A DNA stretch of 62,239 nucleotides from assembly GCA_030153045.1 (NCBI GenBank), contig JASLID010000108.1, forward strand, positions 1 through 62,239, read 5' to 3'. The stretch is from Flavobacterium sp. (GTDB lineage: Bacteria > Bacteroidota > Bacteroidia > Flavobacteriales > Flavobacteriaceae). The notes beneath the pieces were generated by a model, which was not told the DNA's origin, did no database searches, and was given only the letters and a program-made list of their open reading frames with translations. Position numbers and translations under genes: made by a program. Shown here piece after piece: positions 34,502-43,994 of the stretch (positions are counted from its first letter, which is position 1; every line of letters begins with the position of its first letter).

Positions 34502-36130
34502 CTATTTAACACGAATTCCTTTGATAAAAGTATTCAATGGTTTGGTGTATGGAATGCCGTCAATGTCCATCGTCATGATATCGGATTCAAAGATGGTAAA
34601 ATCGGCCCATTTGCCTACTTCGAGGCTTCCTTTTTCGTTTTCTTCAAAATTGGAATACGCTGCCCAAATGGTCATTCCTTTTAGGGTCTCTTCGCGGGTT
34701 AAAGCATTTTCTATTTGAAAACCACCTTCTGGGAAGTTTTTTAGGTCCTTTCGAGCTACGGCAGCATAGAAGGTAAACATTGGGTTGACTTCTTCAATGG
34801 GAAAATCAGTTCCAAGCGCCACCAAACCTGCTTTGTCTAACATTTTTTTGTAGGCGTATGAATTTTTGACGCGGTCTTTACCTAAACGATCTTGTGCCCA
34901 ATACATGTCGGATGTCGCGTGTGTAGGTTGAACCGATGGAATGATACCTAATTTAAAATAATCGAAATCTTGTTCGCGCATGACTTGCGCATGTTCAATT
35001 TTCCAACGACGGTCTGGTTTTCCTGTTAAAACTTCTTTATAAATGTTTAATAAAACCGTATTTGTTGAATCGCCAATAGCGTGGGTATTCATTTGATAAT
35101 CTGATTCGGCGATTTGTTTTGCGATTTGTTTGATTTCAGAAACAGGAGAAAGCAATGCTCCGAAGTGATTGTGCTTATCCGAATATTCTTTTTGCAAACA
35201 AGCGCCACGCGAACCCAAGGCACCATCACCCATAAATTTGAAGGAACGAACGTTTAATTTATCGGTTTTGTAAATACCGAGTTGGGTATAGTAATCGACA
35301 TTGTTTTTTGAAGCGGCAACCATAGCGTAAATATTGATGTCTAATGCATTTTCTTGTTGTAGACTGTCAATTAAGTCGATGGTTTCTTTTTCTAATCCGG
35401 CTTCGTTGATGGTCGTTAATCCGTAATGGAACATTTCTTTTTGAGCGTCTTTTAACGCAGCAATTTGAGTGGTTCTATTTGGTTTTGGAATAATATTATA
35501 GACCAATTCCATAGGATTATCCACTAGAATTCCTGTTAGTTGTCCGTTTTTAATTTCGATTTGACCACCTTCTGCTTTCGTTTTAACAGTAATTCCAGCT
35601 AACTCTAACGCTTTACTGTTGGCCAATAAGGCGTGACCATCAATTCGAGTTAAGGCAACAGGGGTGTTTGGAAAAAGTTTATCTAATAGTTCTTTGGTTG
35701 GAAATTCTTTTACTTTCCAATCGTTTTGATCCCAACCTCTTCCTTGGATGAAATTGACATTTTTCTCTTTTTGGAAAGCAATCACTTTATCGATGACTTC
35801 CTGAAAACTTTGAGTACCACGTAAATTAACACGCTGTAAATTCATTCCGAAGCTATAAAAATGAGCATGAGCGTCATAAAACCCAGGATAAATATATTTC
35901 TCAGAAGCGTTTATATTATTTTTTGAAATGTATTTTTTATTGATTTCCGCTGAAGTACCAATAGCAATAACTTTTCCACTTTTTACAGCAAAAGCTTCAA
36001 CAACATCAAAATTTTTATTGACTGTATACACTTTGGCATTGGTTACAATTAAATCGGCTGGAAGCTTTTTTTGTGCTTGAAGAGTTGTTGATAATACAAA
36101 AAGAGAAAAAACAAGTTGTTTCAGTTGCAT
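34502..36130 (-). CDS. Amidohydrolase, YtcJ-like, secreted
   Basis: About 542 residues from the ATG at 36130, which gives a signal peptide (QLVFSLFVLSTTLQAQ); an earlier in-frame start would overlap the upstream gene. It shows the amidohydrolase metal sites YDAHAHFYSFG, QGRGWDQNDW, KFMGDGALGSRG, NTHAIGD, the KIEHAQVM helix, and LGTDFPIEEVNP. It is a metal-dependent hydrolase of the YtcJ group, often acting on imide- or formamide-like bonds. The substrate is unknown. A periplasmic location is inferred from the signal peptide. Confidence 0.88.
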   Translation of the reverse strand: MQLKQLVFSLFVLSTTLQAQKKLPADLIVTNAKVYTVNKNFDVVEAFAVKSGKVIAIGTSAEINKKYISKNNINASEKYIYPGFYDAHAHFYSFGMNLQRVNLRGTQSFQEVIDKVIAFQKEKNVNFIQGRGWDQNDWKVKEFPTKELLDKLFPNTPVALTRIDGHALLANSKALELAGITVKTKAEGGQIEIKNGQLTGILVDNPMELVYNIIPKPNRTTQIAALKDAQKEMFHYGLTTINEAGLEKETIDLIDSLQQENALDINIYAMVAASKNNVDYYTQLGIYKTDKLNVRSFKFMGDGALGSRGACLQKEYSDKHNHFGALLSPVSEIKQIAKQIAESDYQMNTHAIGDSTNTVLLNIYKEVLTGKPDRRWKIEHAQVMREQDFDYFKLGIIPSVQPTHATSDMYWAQDRLGKDRVKNSYAYKKMLDKAGLVALGTDFPIEEVNPMFTFYAAVARKDLKNFPEGGFQIENALTREETLKGMTIWAAYSNFEENEKGSLEVGKWADFTIFESDIMTMDIDGIPYTKPLNTFIKGIRVK

Positions 36131-36161
36131 TGTGTTTGGTTTTGAGCACGAAAATATGGTT

Positions 36162-36611
36162 TTATTCAATATTTTCAATGATGAATTTTGAATTATTGAC
36201 TTCAAATGTGTGTCCAATTTGATTTCCCATTAATTGACTTCCTAATGGTGATTGTGGAGAAATCGCGAAGATGTTTTGATTTTCAATATTGATTTTAGGC
36301 AAAGCGGTACTGATATAAACAGTCAAAGTGTTTGTTTTTACCAGACTTCCCAAAGCGACTTTTGTTGTGATTTGATTAGAATCTATTTTATCTAAAACCG
36401 CCTTTTGCTCAATAGCTTCTTTGAGTTTGTTGGTGAGTTTTTCCTGTTCGATATGCATCATAGACAATGCCGTTTCGTGCTTGTCGCCTGCTGAACCTTT
36501 GGCATCGTTTTTGGAATCTTCGGTGAGTGCTGAAATCATGTCTTGAAAAACATCGATTTTATCTTGAACGAGTTGAAGGTATTGGGAATGGATTTTTTGC
36601 TTGAGATTCAT
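36162..36611 (-). CDS. GreA/GreB-like protein
   Basis: 149 residues. An N-terminal helical part (QYLQLVQDKIDVFQDMISAL, with an insert rich in DAKGSAGDKHETALSMMHIE) and a C-terminal FKBP-like domain (VALGSLVKTNTLTVYISTAL, ISPQSPLGSQLMGNQIGHTF) that matches the Gre fold. The acidic tip residues of the coiled coil seem different from GreA, so transcript-cleavage activity is uncertain. It is first in the operon with the amidohydrolase gene (31 bases). Confidence 0.8.
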   Translation of the reverse strand: MNLKQKIHSQYLQLVQDKIDVFQDMISALTEDSKNDAKGSAGDKHETALSMMHIEQEKLTNKLKEAIEQKAVLDKIDSNQITTKVALGSLVKTNTLTVYISTALPKINIENQNIFAISPQSPLGSQLMGNQIGHTFEVNNSKFIIENIE

Positions 36612-36659
36612 TTTTTATTGGCGCGCAGATTTGGCATGTTTTAATAAAGTGGTTGAAAA

Positions 36660-38444
36660 TTAGAAATCGAATTTATAACTCGCTCCAATAATTACTTGTG
36701 CACCTTGTACTGGATAGTTTAACCAACGGTTGTAGTTTTGATTGGCCAGATTATTTCCTTTGATAAAAGCCGTTAAACGTTCGTTGTGTTTGTACCCAAT
36801 ATGGGCGTTAATATCGAAATAAGCATCCAAAGTTTGTACTTCATCTGGAAATGGAAATAATTGATAGTTGGTAAACATGTCTTTTCTTTCACCTACATAA
36901 AACAATTGTGTTCCAGCATACCATTTTTTTCCAATATTAAAATCGGTTGTAAAAGAGGCTTTTAGAGTGGGTAAATTCCATGCTTCTTTTTCAAAATCTG
37001 TTGAGTAATCATTTACCTCAGCATTTAAACCTATGGTTACATTTTTGTTTACATCAGCCTTTAATTCTCCAAAAAATGAAATCGTTTTCATGTTATCGTA
37101 AACCACCTCGAAAGAATTTCCATAACTGTAATTTTGTGATGGTGCTGACAACAACGGATTCGTTTTAAACAAAGGTGTGTTTTTAGATGAATCGTACGAT
37201 GCTTTCAAATTATAAGCTACGGCATTGGCTAATTTTCCTTTTAAACCTCCATAAATATTGTATTGATTATCGGTCGGTTCTAAGAACAATGTTGGTGACA
37301 AAAATTTATTTTGACCGACTAAGTTTTCATATGTATTTTGCTTCAAACCACCTTCAGCTCCAGCAAAAAATACCATTAGGTCTCCTACCAGTTTATAAGA
37401 GGCTTTAATCTTAGGATAAATAAAAAATTCATTGCTTAAATCATATTTCACACCACCATATACATCCTTCATTCTTGAAAAATAGGCTACCTCTGCTCCT
37501 AATTCGATAGATAAATCGTCTTTTAAGATTTGAAAACTGGGATTAGCGCTAAAAATTAGATTCGATTTCTCAATATTTGTTGAAACACCTGCAACTGGAT
37601 ATTCTTTTAAATAATACGTATCGAAAGTGGTGTTGAGATAATCTAAATTGAATTTGGCTTTGATTACCGTGTCGTCAAAATCAAATTTAAAAGCAGGTTT
37701 AATTATAAATCTGTTTTCTTTTGAACCGTAATCATCGGTAAATCCTATATAATTAACATTGGCTTTTTCGAAAAAACTATCTGAAATAGCTAATTCTGAG
37801 CCTACCGTAATTGTATTGTACTTGTGTTTTGGATTGATGGTATCCAATCGCATATTCGTGAAGTTTGGATTTTCTAAAGGCAAACCATACCAATTGTACC
37901 CTTCTCTTTTATACCCTAAATCAATTTTAAAGTTTGTATTTCCTCGGTTGTAACCATACATCGCATTTAGAGAAGTTTGGAAAAATTTATCGTCTAGAAC
38001 AACGTCTTTTATTCCGCCTTGTGACGATTGGTGACGAAACATTCCACCTACGTATTGATAGTTATCCAATTCGTGGGTTACAAACAATTCCCCAATAATA
38101 GTTCCGTAATTCCCGAAGCCTAAAGTAGCATAATTGGGATATAATTTTTCTTGTTTGGCTTTATCTACCCCAGCCGCTTTTCCTTTTGACGGCGTAAATG
38201 TTGACGCTACCGGAAAAGAGAAAATCTGGTATTTTATTTCTTCTTTTTTGTTTGTTTCATTATCGTCTAACGAAGGGATCTCTTTCACTTTAAACGCATC
38301 AGAAACGGTTGGCGAATACGGTTTTACAACGTTTACTACTTCGGTTCCAATGTTTTCGTCTTTCTTTTGAGCGAAAGAAATTTGGGTTACTAAAAGGATT
38401 AGTATTGCAATTTTATGTTGAGATTTGAATTTCATATATTTCAT
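36660..38444 (-). CDS. Outer-membrane TonB-receptor-like barrel without a plug
   Basis: 594 residues. Signal peptide (IAILILLVTQISFAQ). The rest is dominated by alternating aromatic strands (TLGFGNYGTIIGELFV, NTNFKIDLGYKREGYNWYG, TAFIKGNNLANQNYNRWLNY) ending in GASYKFDF, the C-terminal Phe of an outer-membrane barrel. There is no room or motif for an N-terminal plug. It lies downstream of the large TPR gene and is probably linked with it. The nature of the passenger or substrate is unknown. Confidence 0.82.
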   Translation of the reverse strand: MKYMKFKSQHKIAILILLVTQISFAQKKDENIGTEVVNVVKPYSPTVSDAFKVKEIPSLDDNETNKKEEIKYQIFSFPVASTFTPSKGKAAGVDKAKQEKLYPNYATLGFGNYGTIIGELFVTHELDNYQYVGGMFRHQSSQGGIKDVVLDDKFFQTSLNAMYGYNRGNTNFKIDLGYKREGYNWYGLPLENPNFTNMRLDTINPKHKYNTITVGSELAISDSFFEKANVNYIGFTDDYGSKENRFIIKPAFKFDFDDTVIKAKFNLDYLNTTFDTYYLKEYPVAGVSTNIEKSNLIFSANPSFQILKDDLSIELGAEVAYFSRMKDVYGGVKYDLSNEFFIYPKIKASYKLVGDLMVFFAGAEGGLKQNTYENLVGQNKFLSPTLFLEPTDNQYNIYGGLKGKLANAVAYNLKASYDSSKNTPLFKTNPLLSAPSQNYSYGNSFEVVYDNMKTISFFGELKADVNKNVTIGLNAEVNDYSTDFEKEAWNLPTLKASFTTDFNIGKKWYAGTQLFYVGERKDMFTNYQLFPFPDEVQTLDAYFDINAHIGYKHNERLTAFIKGNNLANQNYNRWLNYPVQGAQVIIGASYKFDF

Positions 38445-38452
38445 TTAATAAG

Positions 38453-38471
38453 CACTTCGACAGGCTCAGTG
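38453..38471. repeat. Small hairpin with TCGACAGGCTC core
   Basis: CACT (38453-38456) and AGTG (38468-38471) pair around TCGACAGGCTC. Compared with the copy at 20418-20438 the core changes by one base (A to G) while the stem changes to a different but still paired sequence. It lies between the barrel gene and the TPR gene. Confidence 0.65.
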
Positions 38472-38510
38472 TAACATTAACTTAATATTCTTATGGCTAA
38501 ATCAGAGTTG

Positions 38511-41500
38511 TTATTTTGTAATCGATGAATTTGTTTTGGCTTCTTCGGTTTTGATGAAATTCAATTCTTTTTGAGCTTCTTCTACTACATCAGTATACTC
38601 TTTGAAATTTTTAATGACACTTTCTAGAATGTAGGTGGCTTGGAAACTGTCTTTTAATCCGTAGAAGTTTTTGGCCATTACAACTAATCCTTTGGCACCA
38701 AAATATTTATAGCCGGAATAATCTTTGGCTAATTTTTGAACTACTTTATTAGAATCTTCGAATTTTCCATCTTTATTTTTAAAGTATGCATCGTAGAATA
38801 AAGCTTCGGCAGCGAGTTCTCCTTTGGCAATTTTCTGTAATTTGGCATAGGCTTCTTTGGCCTTTACTTCGTCATTAACTTGAATTGCCGAACGGGCTAC
38901 GATGATTTGAGCATCACTCTTAATTTTGTCGTCGGTTTTAGGATTGGCCAACACTTTATCAGCATAAACCACCGCTTTAGCATAATCTTTTCCGTCGTAA
39001 TACGCTTTCATTAAATTGGCTTGTGCGTAGGTTTTATTCTGAGGGAAATCGGCTTCAGCCTCTAAACGAAGTAAAACTGGAATCGCTTTATCGTATTTTT
39101 CTCCTTTAATGAAAATTTCGCATAAACGAGACAATGATTGTTCTGTATACTCGCTTCGTGATTTAGAAATCACATACTCATAACTTGGAATTGAATTGTT
39201 AATAGAACCTTCTTTGTAATAAGAATCGGCCAAGTAAAAATTCGCTTTTAAGGAATGAAGTCCGTTTGGAAACGCTTTTATATAACTAGCAAGATTTGAA
39301 ATCGCTTGTTTGGTATTTCCTTGCAAATATTGCTTTTCAGCAGCTTCCCATGAGTCATTGTCAAGTTCTGCATCAGAAACTTCTACAAAATCTAATGTTT
39401 TTACCCAAGCAGCATATTCATCTACACGTCCTTTATCCACATAAATTAGTCTTGCGGTTTTAACTGCTTCCAAAGCTTCATCTGATTTTGGAAAATCAGC
39501 CACTACTTTTTTGAATTTGGTTAAAGCCAAGTCATCTTTATCTGCATTGTAATATATCAATCCTTGACGAAGAATCGCTTTTGAAGTGTAGCTTCCAGAC
39601 CTGAATTCCGAAATCAATTGATCGTAGGTTTTAATCGCCGAAGCTGTTTCGTTTTCGGCAGTATAGGTATTAGCCAATTCAAACAAAGCATCGTCACGAT
39701 ATTGTGAGTTTGGATATACTTTTAAGAACTGATTAAAATCGGCAATTTTTTTATCATTTTTACCCATAAAACCATAACTGATGGCTTTTTGATAGGCAGC
39801 ATAATCAACATCAACCGTTTTTAAATTGATGGCTTTATCGTAGGCTTCCATCGCTGCGGTATATTTGGTCATTACAAATCGGCTGTCAGCCAAACGCAAG
39901 TAAGCATCGGTTAAACGTGTTTTGTCATCTCGTGAAACTTCAATATACTTTTGAAAATAATCTCCAGCCTGATCGTATTCTTTCAGTTTAAAATGAGAAT
40001 ACGCTATATTGTAATTGGCATTTTTGAATTCTGGAGTTTCTTTCGCTTCTGGATACCCTAAAAACTGTTTGAAACTTAATAATGCATTCGAAAAATCATC
40101 TAAAACATATTCCGTTTCCGCTTTCCAGAAAGTACCACGAGCTGAGAATTTAGCATCTTTTTGCTCTACAATTGATTTTTTAAAAATGGCTAAGGCATCT
40201 TTGTAATTTCCATCGGTAAATAATTCTAAACCGCGATAAAAAGACACTTTTTGGTACGCCACTTTATTCCCGAATGATTTGTTTTTTTCCAATAAAGTCA
40301 ATGCCTCTTTGTAATTTTTAGAAGTGATGTATGAATTAATCAGCAAATTTTCAATTTCAGGCTTATTTGGATTGTTTGGATATTTGGTCATGAATCCATT
40401 TAAAACATCGGGTGTGCTTTGATAGGAATTTCCAATATCATAACTCAAACGCGCATAGTTTAGATAAGCATCTTCTTGAATTTTGACATCAAAAGTCATT
40501 TCGGATGCATTTTTAAATGCGTTTAAAGCTTGCTGTTTTTTATCTGTTTTGAGATAACTTTCTCCCAAATGGTAGTACGCATTTTGGGCAACAGCATCGT
40601 TTCCTCCAATAATTTTATTGAATTGTGCTATGGCATTTTCGAAATCGTTTTGCTTGTAATACGCGTATCCCAACTGGTAATAATCGGTGTTATTCCACTT
40701 GCCTTTTTTGCCTTTGTATTCTTTTAAAAAAGGAATGGCTTTGTCGTATTGTTTCAAATTGAAATAACTTTCTCCAATGATTTTATTCAATTCTGATTTT
40801 TCCATCGCATTGGATCCTGCCATTGCGGTTTGTCCTAATTCGATGGCTTTGTCAAATTTTCCAAGCTTGAAGTTCATATCTGCTTGGAAATAAGATAATT
40901 TTTCTTTGTATTTTTCTTCTCCCGAAACCTGATCGAAATACTTGGTTGCTTCTTTATAATCGTCTCCTTCATAAGCTAAGAATCCTAAATAATATTTGGC
41001 TTGCGAGCCATATTCCGGAGAATTAACTACTTTATTGAAGTATTGAGTCGCTTCTTTCTTTTTTCCTGAATTGAAAAAACTATATCCTTTATAAAAATTG
41101 TATTTGTCTAAATCGTCTTTGGTCAGACTTGCTTCTTCTACTTTATCAAACCATTCTAGTGCTTGAGGATATTTCCCTTGTTCAAAATAATACGTTGCTA
41201 CTTCGGTATAGGCTAAATTGTGCTTTGTACTTGTTGGATAATTTTTGATAAAGCTTTCCATTTTCTCATCAGCATTCGCCTGATTTAATCGTATGGCACA
41301 ATTGGCGCTATAATAAGCACAATCAGATTCAAGCTCAATATTTTCGCTCTGTTTTATTTTATCAAAAATAATCTGAGCCGATTGGTACTGTTTGTTTTTA
41401 TACAAAGCCAAAGCTCTATTATATTCGAAAAAATTATTGGTATAAACTTCAGATTGTTGACCAAAAGCAGTCGTACAACCAAATAAAAAAACGAAAAGGA

Positions 41501-41522
41501 TTGCGATTGGGAATTTCTGCAT
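38511..41522 (-). CDS. Large secreted tetratricopeptide-repeat protein
   Basis: About 1003 residues from the ATG at 41522. An upstream TTG start overlaps the -7 promoter box and is unlikely. Signal peptide with LFGCTTAFGQQ; a lipobox at the Cys is possible. The rest is wall-to-wall TPR-like repeats (for example PQALEWFDKVEEASLTKDDL, NFENAIAQFNKIIGGND, AAMEAYDKAINLK), about 20 or more of them. It should be an envelope scaffold, with the adjacent outer-membrane barrel as likely partner. It is transcribed from the TATATTTG box at 41551-41544. Confidence 0.87.
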   Translation of the reverse strand: MQKFPIAILFVFLFGCTTAFGQQSEVYTNNFFEYNRALALYKNKQYQSAQIIFDKIKQSENIELESDCAYYSANCAIRLNQANADEKMESFIKNYPTSTKHNLAYTEVATYYFEQGKYPQALEWFDKVEEASLTKDDLDKYNFYKGYSFFNSGKKKEATQYFNKVVNSPEYGSQAKYYLGFLAYEGDDYKEATKYFDQVSGEEKYKEKLSYFQADMNFKLGKFDKAIELGQTAMAGSNAMEKSELNKIIGESYFNLKQYDKAIPFLKEYKGKKGKWNNTDYYQLGYAYYKQNDFENAIAQFNKIIGGNDAVAQNAYYHLGESYLKTDKKQQALNAFKNASEMTFDVKIQEDAYLNYARLSYDIGNSYQSTPDVLNGFMTKYPNNPNKPEIENLLINSYITSKNYKEALTLLEKNKSFGNKVAYQKVSFYRGLELFTDGNYKDALAIFKKSIVEQKDAKFSARGTFWKAETEYVLDDFSNALLSFKQFLGYPEAKETPEFKNANYNIAYSHFKLKEYDQAGDYFQKYIEVSRDDKTRLTDAYLRLADSRFVMTKYTAAMEAYDKAINLKTVDVDYAAYQKAISYGFMGKNDKKIADFNQFLKVYPNSQYRDDALFELANTYTAENETASAIKTYDQLISEFRSGSYTSKAILRQGLIYYNADKDDLALTKFKKVVADFPKSDEALEAVKTARLIYVDKGRVDEYAAWVKTLDFVEVSDAELDNDSWEAAEKQYLQGNTKQAISNLASYIKAFPNGLHSLKANFYLADSYYKEGSINNSIPSYEYVISKSRSEYTEQSLSRLCEIFIKGEKYDKAIPVLLRLEAEADFPQNKTYAQANLMKAYYDGKDYAKAVVYADKVLANPKTDDKIKSDAQIIVARSAIQVNDEVKAKEAYAKLQKIAKGELAAEALFYDAYFKNKDGKFEDSNKVVQKLAKDYSGYKYFGAKGLVVMAKNFYGLKDSFQATYILESVIKNFKEYTDVVEEAQKELNFIKTEEAKTNSSITK

Positions 41523-41543
41523 GAAAAAGGATTTTTTAGAATT

Positions 41544-41551
41544 CAAATATA
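41544..41551 (-). promoter_or_regulatory. -7 element of the TPR gene
   Basis: TATATTTG on the minus strand, 21 bases upstream of the ATG at 41522. It makes the TTG start at 41546 unlikely, because that codon would lie inside the promoter. Confidence 0.6.
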
Positions 41552-41625
41552 AGATTTTCTTACCTCTTTAAACGATGAAAAAAAGTGTTTAGTATCTTAA
41601 TTTAATCACAATACTCAAATTTATT

Positions 41626-41655
41626 TTGAATAAGAACGTTAACTTATTACTTTTA
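41626..41655 (+). promoter_or_regulatory. Likely promoter of the FtsE-like gene
   Basis: TTG (41626-41628), a 19-base spacer and TACTTTTA (41648-41655), one mismatch to TAnnTTTG, lie upstream of the ATG at 41677. The TTG also appears as a possible but unlikely start codon. Confidence 0.55.
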
Positions 41656-41676
41656 CGAAATAAATATACCATTATC

Positions 41677-42360
41677 ATGTCACAAACCATATTATCGTTA
41701 GAAAACGTAAACATATATCAGGAAGGAAATAGAATTTTATCGGATGTTAACCTAAAAGTTAACCCAGGTGAATTTTTATATGTTATTGGAAAAACCGGTT
41801 CAGGAAAAAGTAGTTTTATGAAAACTCTTTATGCCGATTTACCATTAACTGATGGTGAAGGAACCATTGTTGATTATGACTTGAATGGATTGATAGATAA
41901 TGACATTCCTTACTTGAGAAGAAAAATTGGAATTGTTTTCCAAGATTTTAAGTTATTACCAGACCGTTCAGTCAATGCGAATATGCATTTTGTATTGAAA
42001 GCAACTGGATGGACTGATGAAAATGAAATGCAAGCAAAAATTGATGAAGTTTTAGATAAAGTTGGTATGAAAAACTGGGCTAACAAAATGCCTCATCAAT
42101 TATCTGGTGGAGAACAACAACGTGTGGCTATCGCCAGAGCTTTATTGAACGATCCTGAATTGATTCTTGCTGACGAGCCTACTGGAAATTTAGATCCTCA
42201 AACTAGTGTAGAGGTTATGGAAGTACTTAAAAAAATTAATCAGAATGGTAAAACTGTAATTATGGCTACTCATGATTACGCTTTATTAATGAAATACCCT
42301 TCAAAGACTTTGAAGTGTGAGGACGGAACTCTATTTGAAGTGGTTCAGAGAACCGTTTAA
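41677..42360 (+). CDS. ftsE: FtsE-like ABC ATPase
   Basis: 227 residues from the ATG at 41677; the in-frame TTG at 41626 fits a promoter -33 box better. Motifs: Walker A GKTGSGKSSF, Q-loop VFQDFKLLPD, signature LSGGEQQRVAIARA, Walker B LILADEPTGNLD and the H-loop MATHDY. The length and the LPDRSV-type Q-loop match FtsE, which with FtsX regulates cell-wall hydrolases at division. No ftsX follows; it must lie elsewhere. A strong terminator follows directly. Confidence 0.85.
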   Translation: MSQTILSLENVNIYQEGNRILSDVNLKVNPGEFLYVIGKTGSGKSSFMKTLYADLPLTDGEGTIVDYDLNGLIDNDIPYLRRKIGIVFQDFKLLPDRSVNANMHFVLKATGWTDENEMQAKIDEVLDKVGMKNWANKMPHQLSGGEQQRVAIARALLNDPELILADEPTGNLDPQTSVEVMEVLKKINQNGKTVIMATHDYALLMKYPSKTLKCEDGTLFEVVQRTV

Positions 42361-42370
42361 AAATAATATA

Positions 42371-42400
42371 AAAAAGGGAAGCAATTGCTTCCCTTTTTTT
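42371..42400 (+). terminator. Terminator after ftsE
   Basis: AAAAAGGGAAGC, loop AATT and GCTTCCCTTTTT, a perfect hairpin with a T-run, 10 bases past the stop. Confidence 0.9.
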
Positions 42401-42454
42401 ATACAAACTAAACGACTAAGCAACTTTTGCTTCATCGAAAAAGATAAATGCATA

Positions 42455-42868
42455 TTAATGTGGTAATTTATCTTTCAAAACACCATATATAAAAGTCCCT
42501 AAAAGCGCACCTATTAATATAATGCCTACACTCATAAAACCAGCACCAAGTAATATAAAAATAGGTCCTGGGCAAGCGCCAACTAAAGCCCAACCCAATC
42601 CAAAAATGGTTCCACCAATCCAGTAACGGATAGAACCCTTTTCTTTGTCTTGAATTTTAATAGGAAGACCATCTATATCTTTCAAATTTTTTCTTTTAAT
42701 GATTTGTACTCCTACAACTCCCGTTGCAATAGCCACCCCAATAATTCCATACATATGAAATGATTGAAACTTAAACATTTCATAAATTCTGTACCACGAA
42801 ACCGCCTCGCATTTGGTTAAAATAATTCCAAAAAAGAAACCAACAAATATATATTTAAGTAAATTCAT
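42455..42868 (-). CDS. YeeE/YedE-type sulfur transport half-protein (short)
   Basis: 137 residues with four membrane helices, including ATGVVGVQIIKR and the family motif FGLGWALVGACPGPIFILLG (GxxWALxGACPGP), in which a cysteine is part of the thiosulfate-binding path. It is the second, shorter half and lies 9 bases after the longer half. Together they should import sulfur compounds across the inner membrane. Confidence 0.9.
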   Translation of the reverse strand: MNLLKYIFVGFFFGIILTKCEAVSWYRIYEMFKFQSFHMYGIIGVAIATGVVGVQIIKRKNLKDIDGLPIKIQDKEKGSIRYWIGGTIFGLGWALVGACPGPIFILLGAGFMSVGIILIGALLGTFIYGVLKDKLPH

Positions 42869-42877
42869 AACGTATAA

Positions 42878-43435
42878 TTAAAATAATAATGGGAAAATAA
42901 AATGAGCCATAATCAATCCGCCAATAAAAAAACCAATTACAGCTTTTAACGATGGTAATTGTAAATTACTCATTCCTGAAATAGCATGCCCAGAAGTACA
43001 GCCACCAGCATATCTCGAACCAAAACCAACTAAAACTCCACCAACAAGCAAAATAAAAATCATTTTAGGCGATTGAAAAACTTCATTTCCAAACATAACT
43101 TGCGGTGCTATTTTTCCGTTAGGTGCATCGATTCCAAAAGCTGATAATTGAGCAATCGTATCTGGATTGATAGCCACATTTGAAGCATCAGACAAAAAAT
43201 GAACAGCTACAAATCCGCCTAACATAGCTCCTACGACAACGGCTAAGTTCCAACGTTGTGACTTCCAATCCCAATCAAAAAAAGAAACGTGCTTTCCGAC
43301 ACCAGTCATAGAGCACAAACTTCTTAAATTAGAAGACATTCCAAAAGTTTTTCCAAAATAGGTTAATAAAAGCATCACAAGACCTATTAAGAATCCTGAA
43401 ATTGACCAATGCCATGTTTGTGTGATAAAATCCAT
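42878..43435 (-). CDS. YeeE/YedE-type sulfur transport half-protein (long)
   Basis: 185 residues, about five membrane helices. Motifs SMTGVGKHVSFF, LVGFGSRYAGGCTSGHAISG with the conserved cysteine, and SLKAVIGFFIGGLIMAHF. It pairs with the short half. The gene reads toward that half; the DUF4199 gene starts in the opposite direction 70 bases away, leaving a common intergenic promoter region (TATTTTTG -7 at 43459-43452 on the minus strand). Confidence 0.9.
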   Translation of the reverse strand: MDFITQTWHWSISGFLIGLVMLLLTYFGKTFGMSSNLRSLCSMTGVGKHVSFFDWDWKSQRWNLAVVVGAMLGGFVAVHFLSDASNVAINPDTIAQLSAFGIDAPNGKIAPQVMFGNEVFQSPKMIFILLVGGVLVGFGSRYAGGCTSGHAISGMSNLQLPSLKAVIGFFIGGLIMAHFIFPLLF

Positions 43436-43471
43436 TGAGAAATATTTTTCACAAAAATATAAGTTTGTTCC

Positions 43472-43479
43472 TATATTTG
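43472..43479 (+). promoter_or_regulatory. -7 element of the DUF4199 gene
   Basis: TATATTTG, 26 bases upstream of the ATG at 43506. No matching -33 TTG was found at the usual distance. Confidence 0.5.
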
Positions 43480-43505
43480 TTAAGAAATTAATTTAAATTT
43501 TCATT

Positions 43506-43994
43506 ATGAAAAATATAGCTGTTGAAATTAAGTGGGCTCTTATTTTTATTCTAGTAATGATAGTGTGGATGTTCATTGAAAAATCAGTTGGATTACATGA
43601 CGTTTACATTGATCAGCATCCTATTTTTACTAATTTATTTGCTATTCCATCGTTTATCATTTATTTCATCGCATTAAACGAGAAAAAGAATAAATTTTAC
43701 AACGGAAACATGAATTGGAAACAGGGATTTAAAACTGGTTTGATTATTTCAGCTTTGGTTGCTTTAGTAAGTCCTTTATCGCAATATATCATCAGCACTT
43801 TTATTTCACCTGATTATTTTAAGAATGTAATTGCCTACGCGGTACGAACCAATCACATGACACTAGCCGAAGCTGAATCCTATTTTAATTTGAAAAATTA
43901 TATTGCACAAGGTATATTTGGATCTATAGTAATGGGAGCAGTAACTTCTGCCATCGTTGCTTTTTTTGTTAAAACTAAAACTCTCACCAAATAA
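43506..43994 (+). CDS. DUF4199 membrane protein
   Basis: 162 residues, four predicted membrane helices (WALIFILVMIVWMFIEKSVG, LFAIPSFIIYFIAL, TGLIISALVALVSPLSQYII, GSIVMGAVTSAIVAFF). DUF4199 proteins are common in Bacteroidota and have no known function. Its stop overlaps the start of the next lipoprotein gene by one base (TAATG), so they are translationally coupled. Confidence 0.85.
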   Translation: MKNIAVEIKWALIFILVMIVWMFIEKSVGLHDVYIDQHPIFTNLFAIPSFIIYFIALNEKKNKFYNGNMNWKQGFKTGLIISALVALVSPLSQYIISTFISPDYFKNVIAYAVRTNHMTLAEAESYFNLKNYIAQGIFGSIVMGAVTSAIVAFFVKTKTLTK

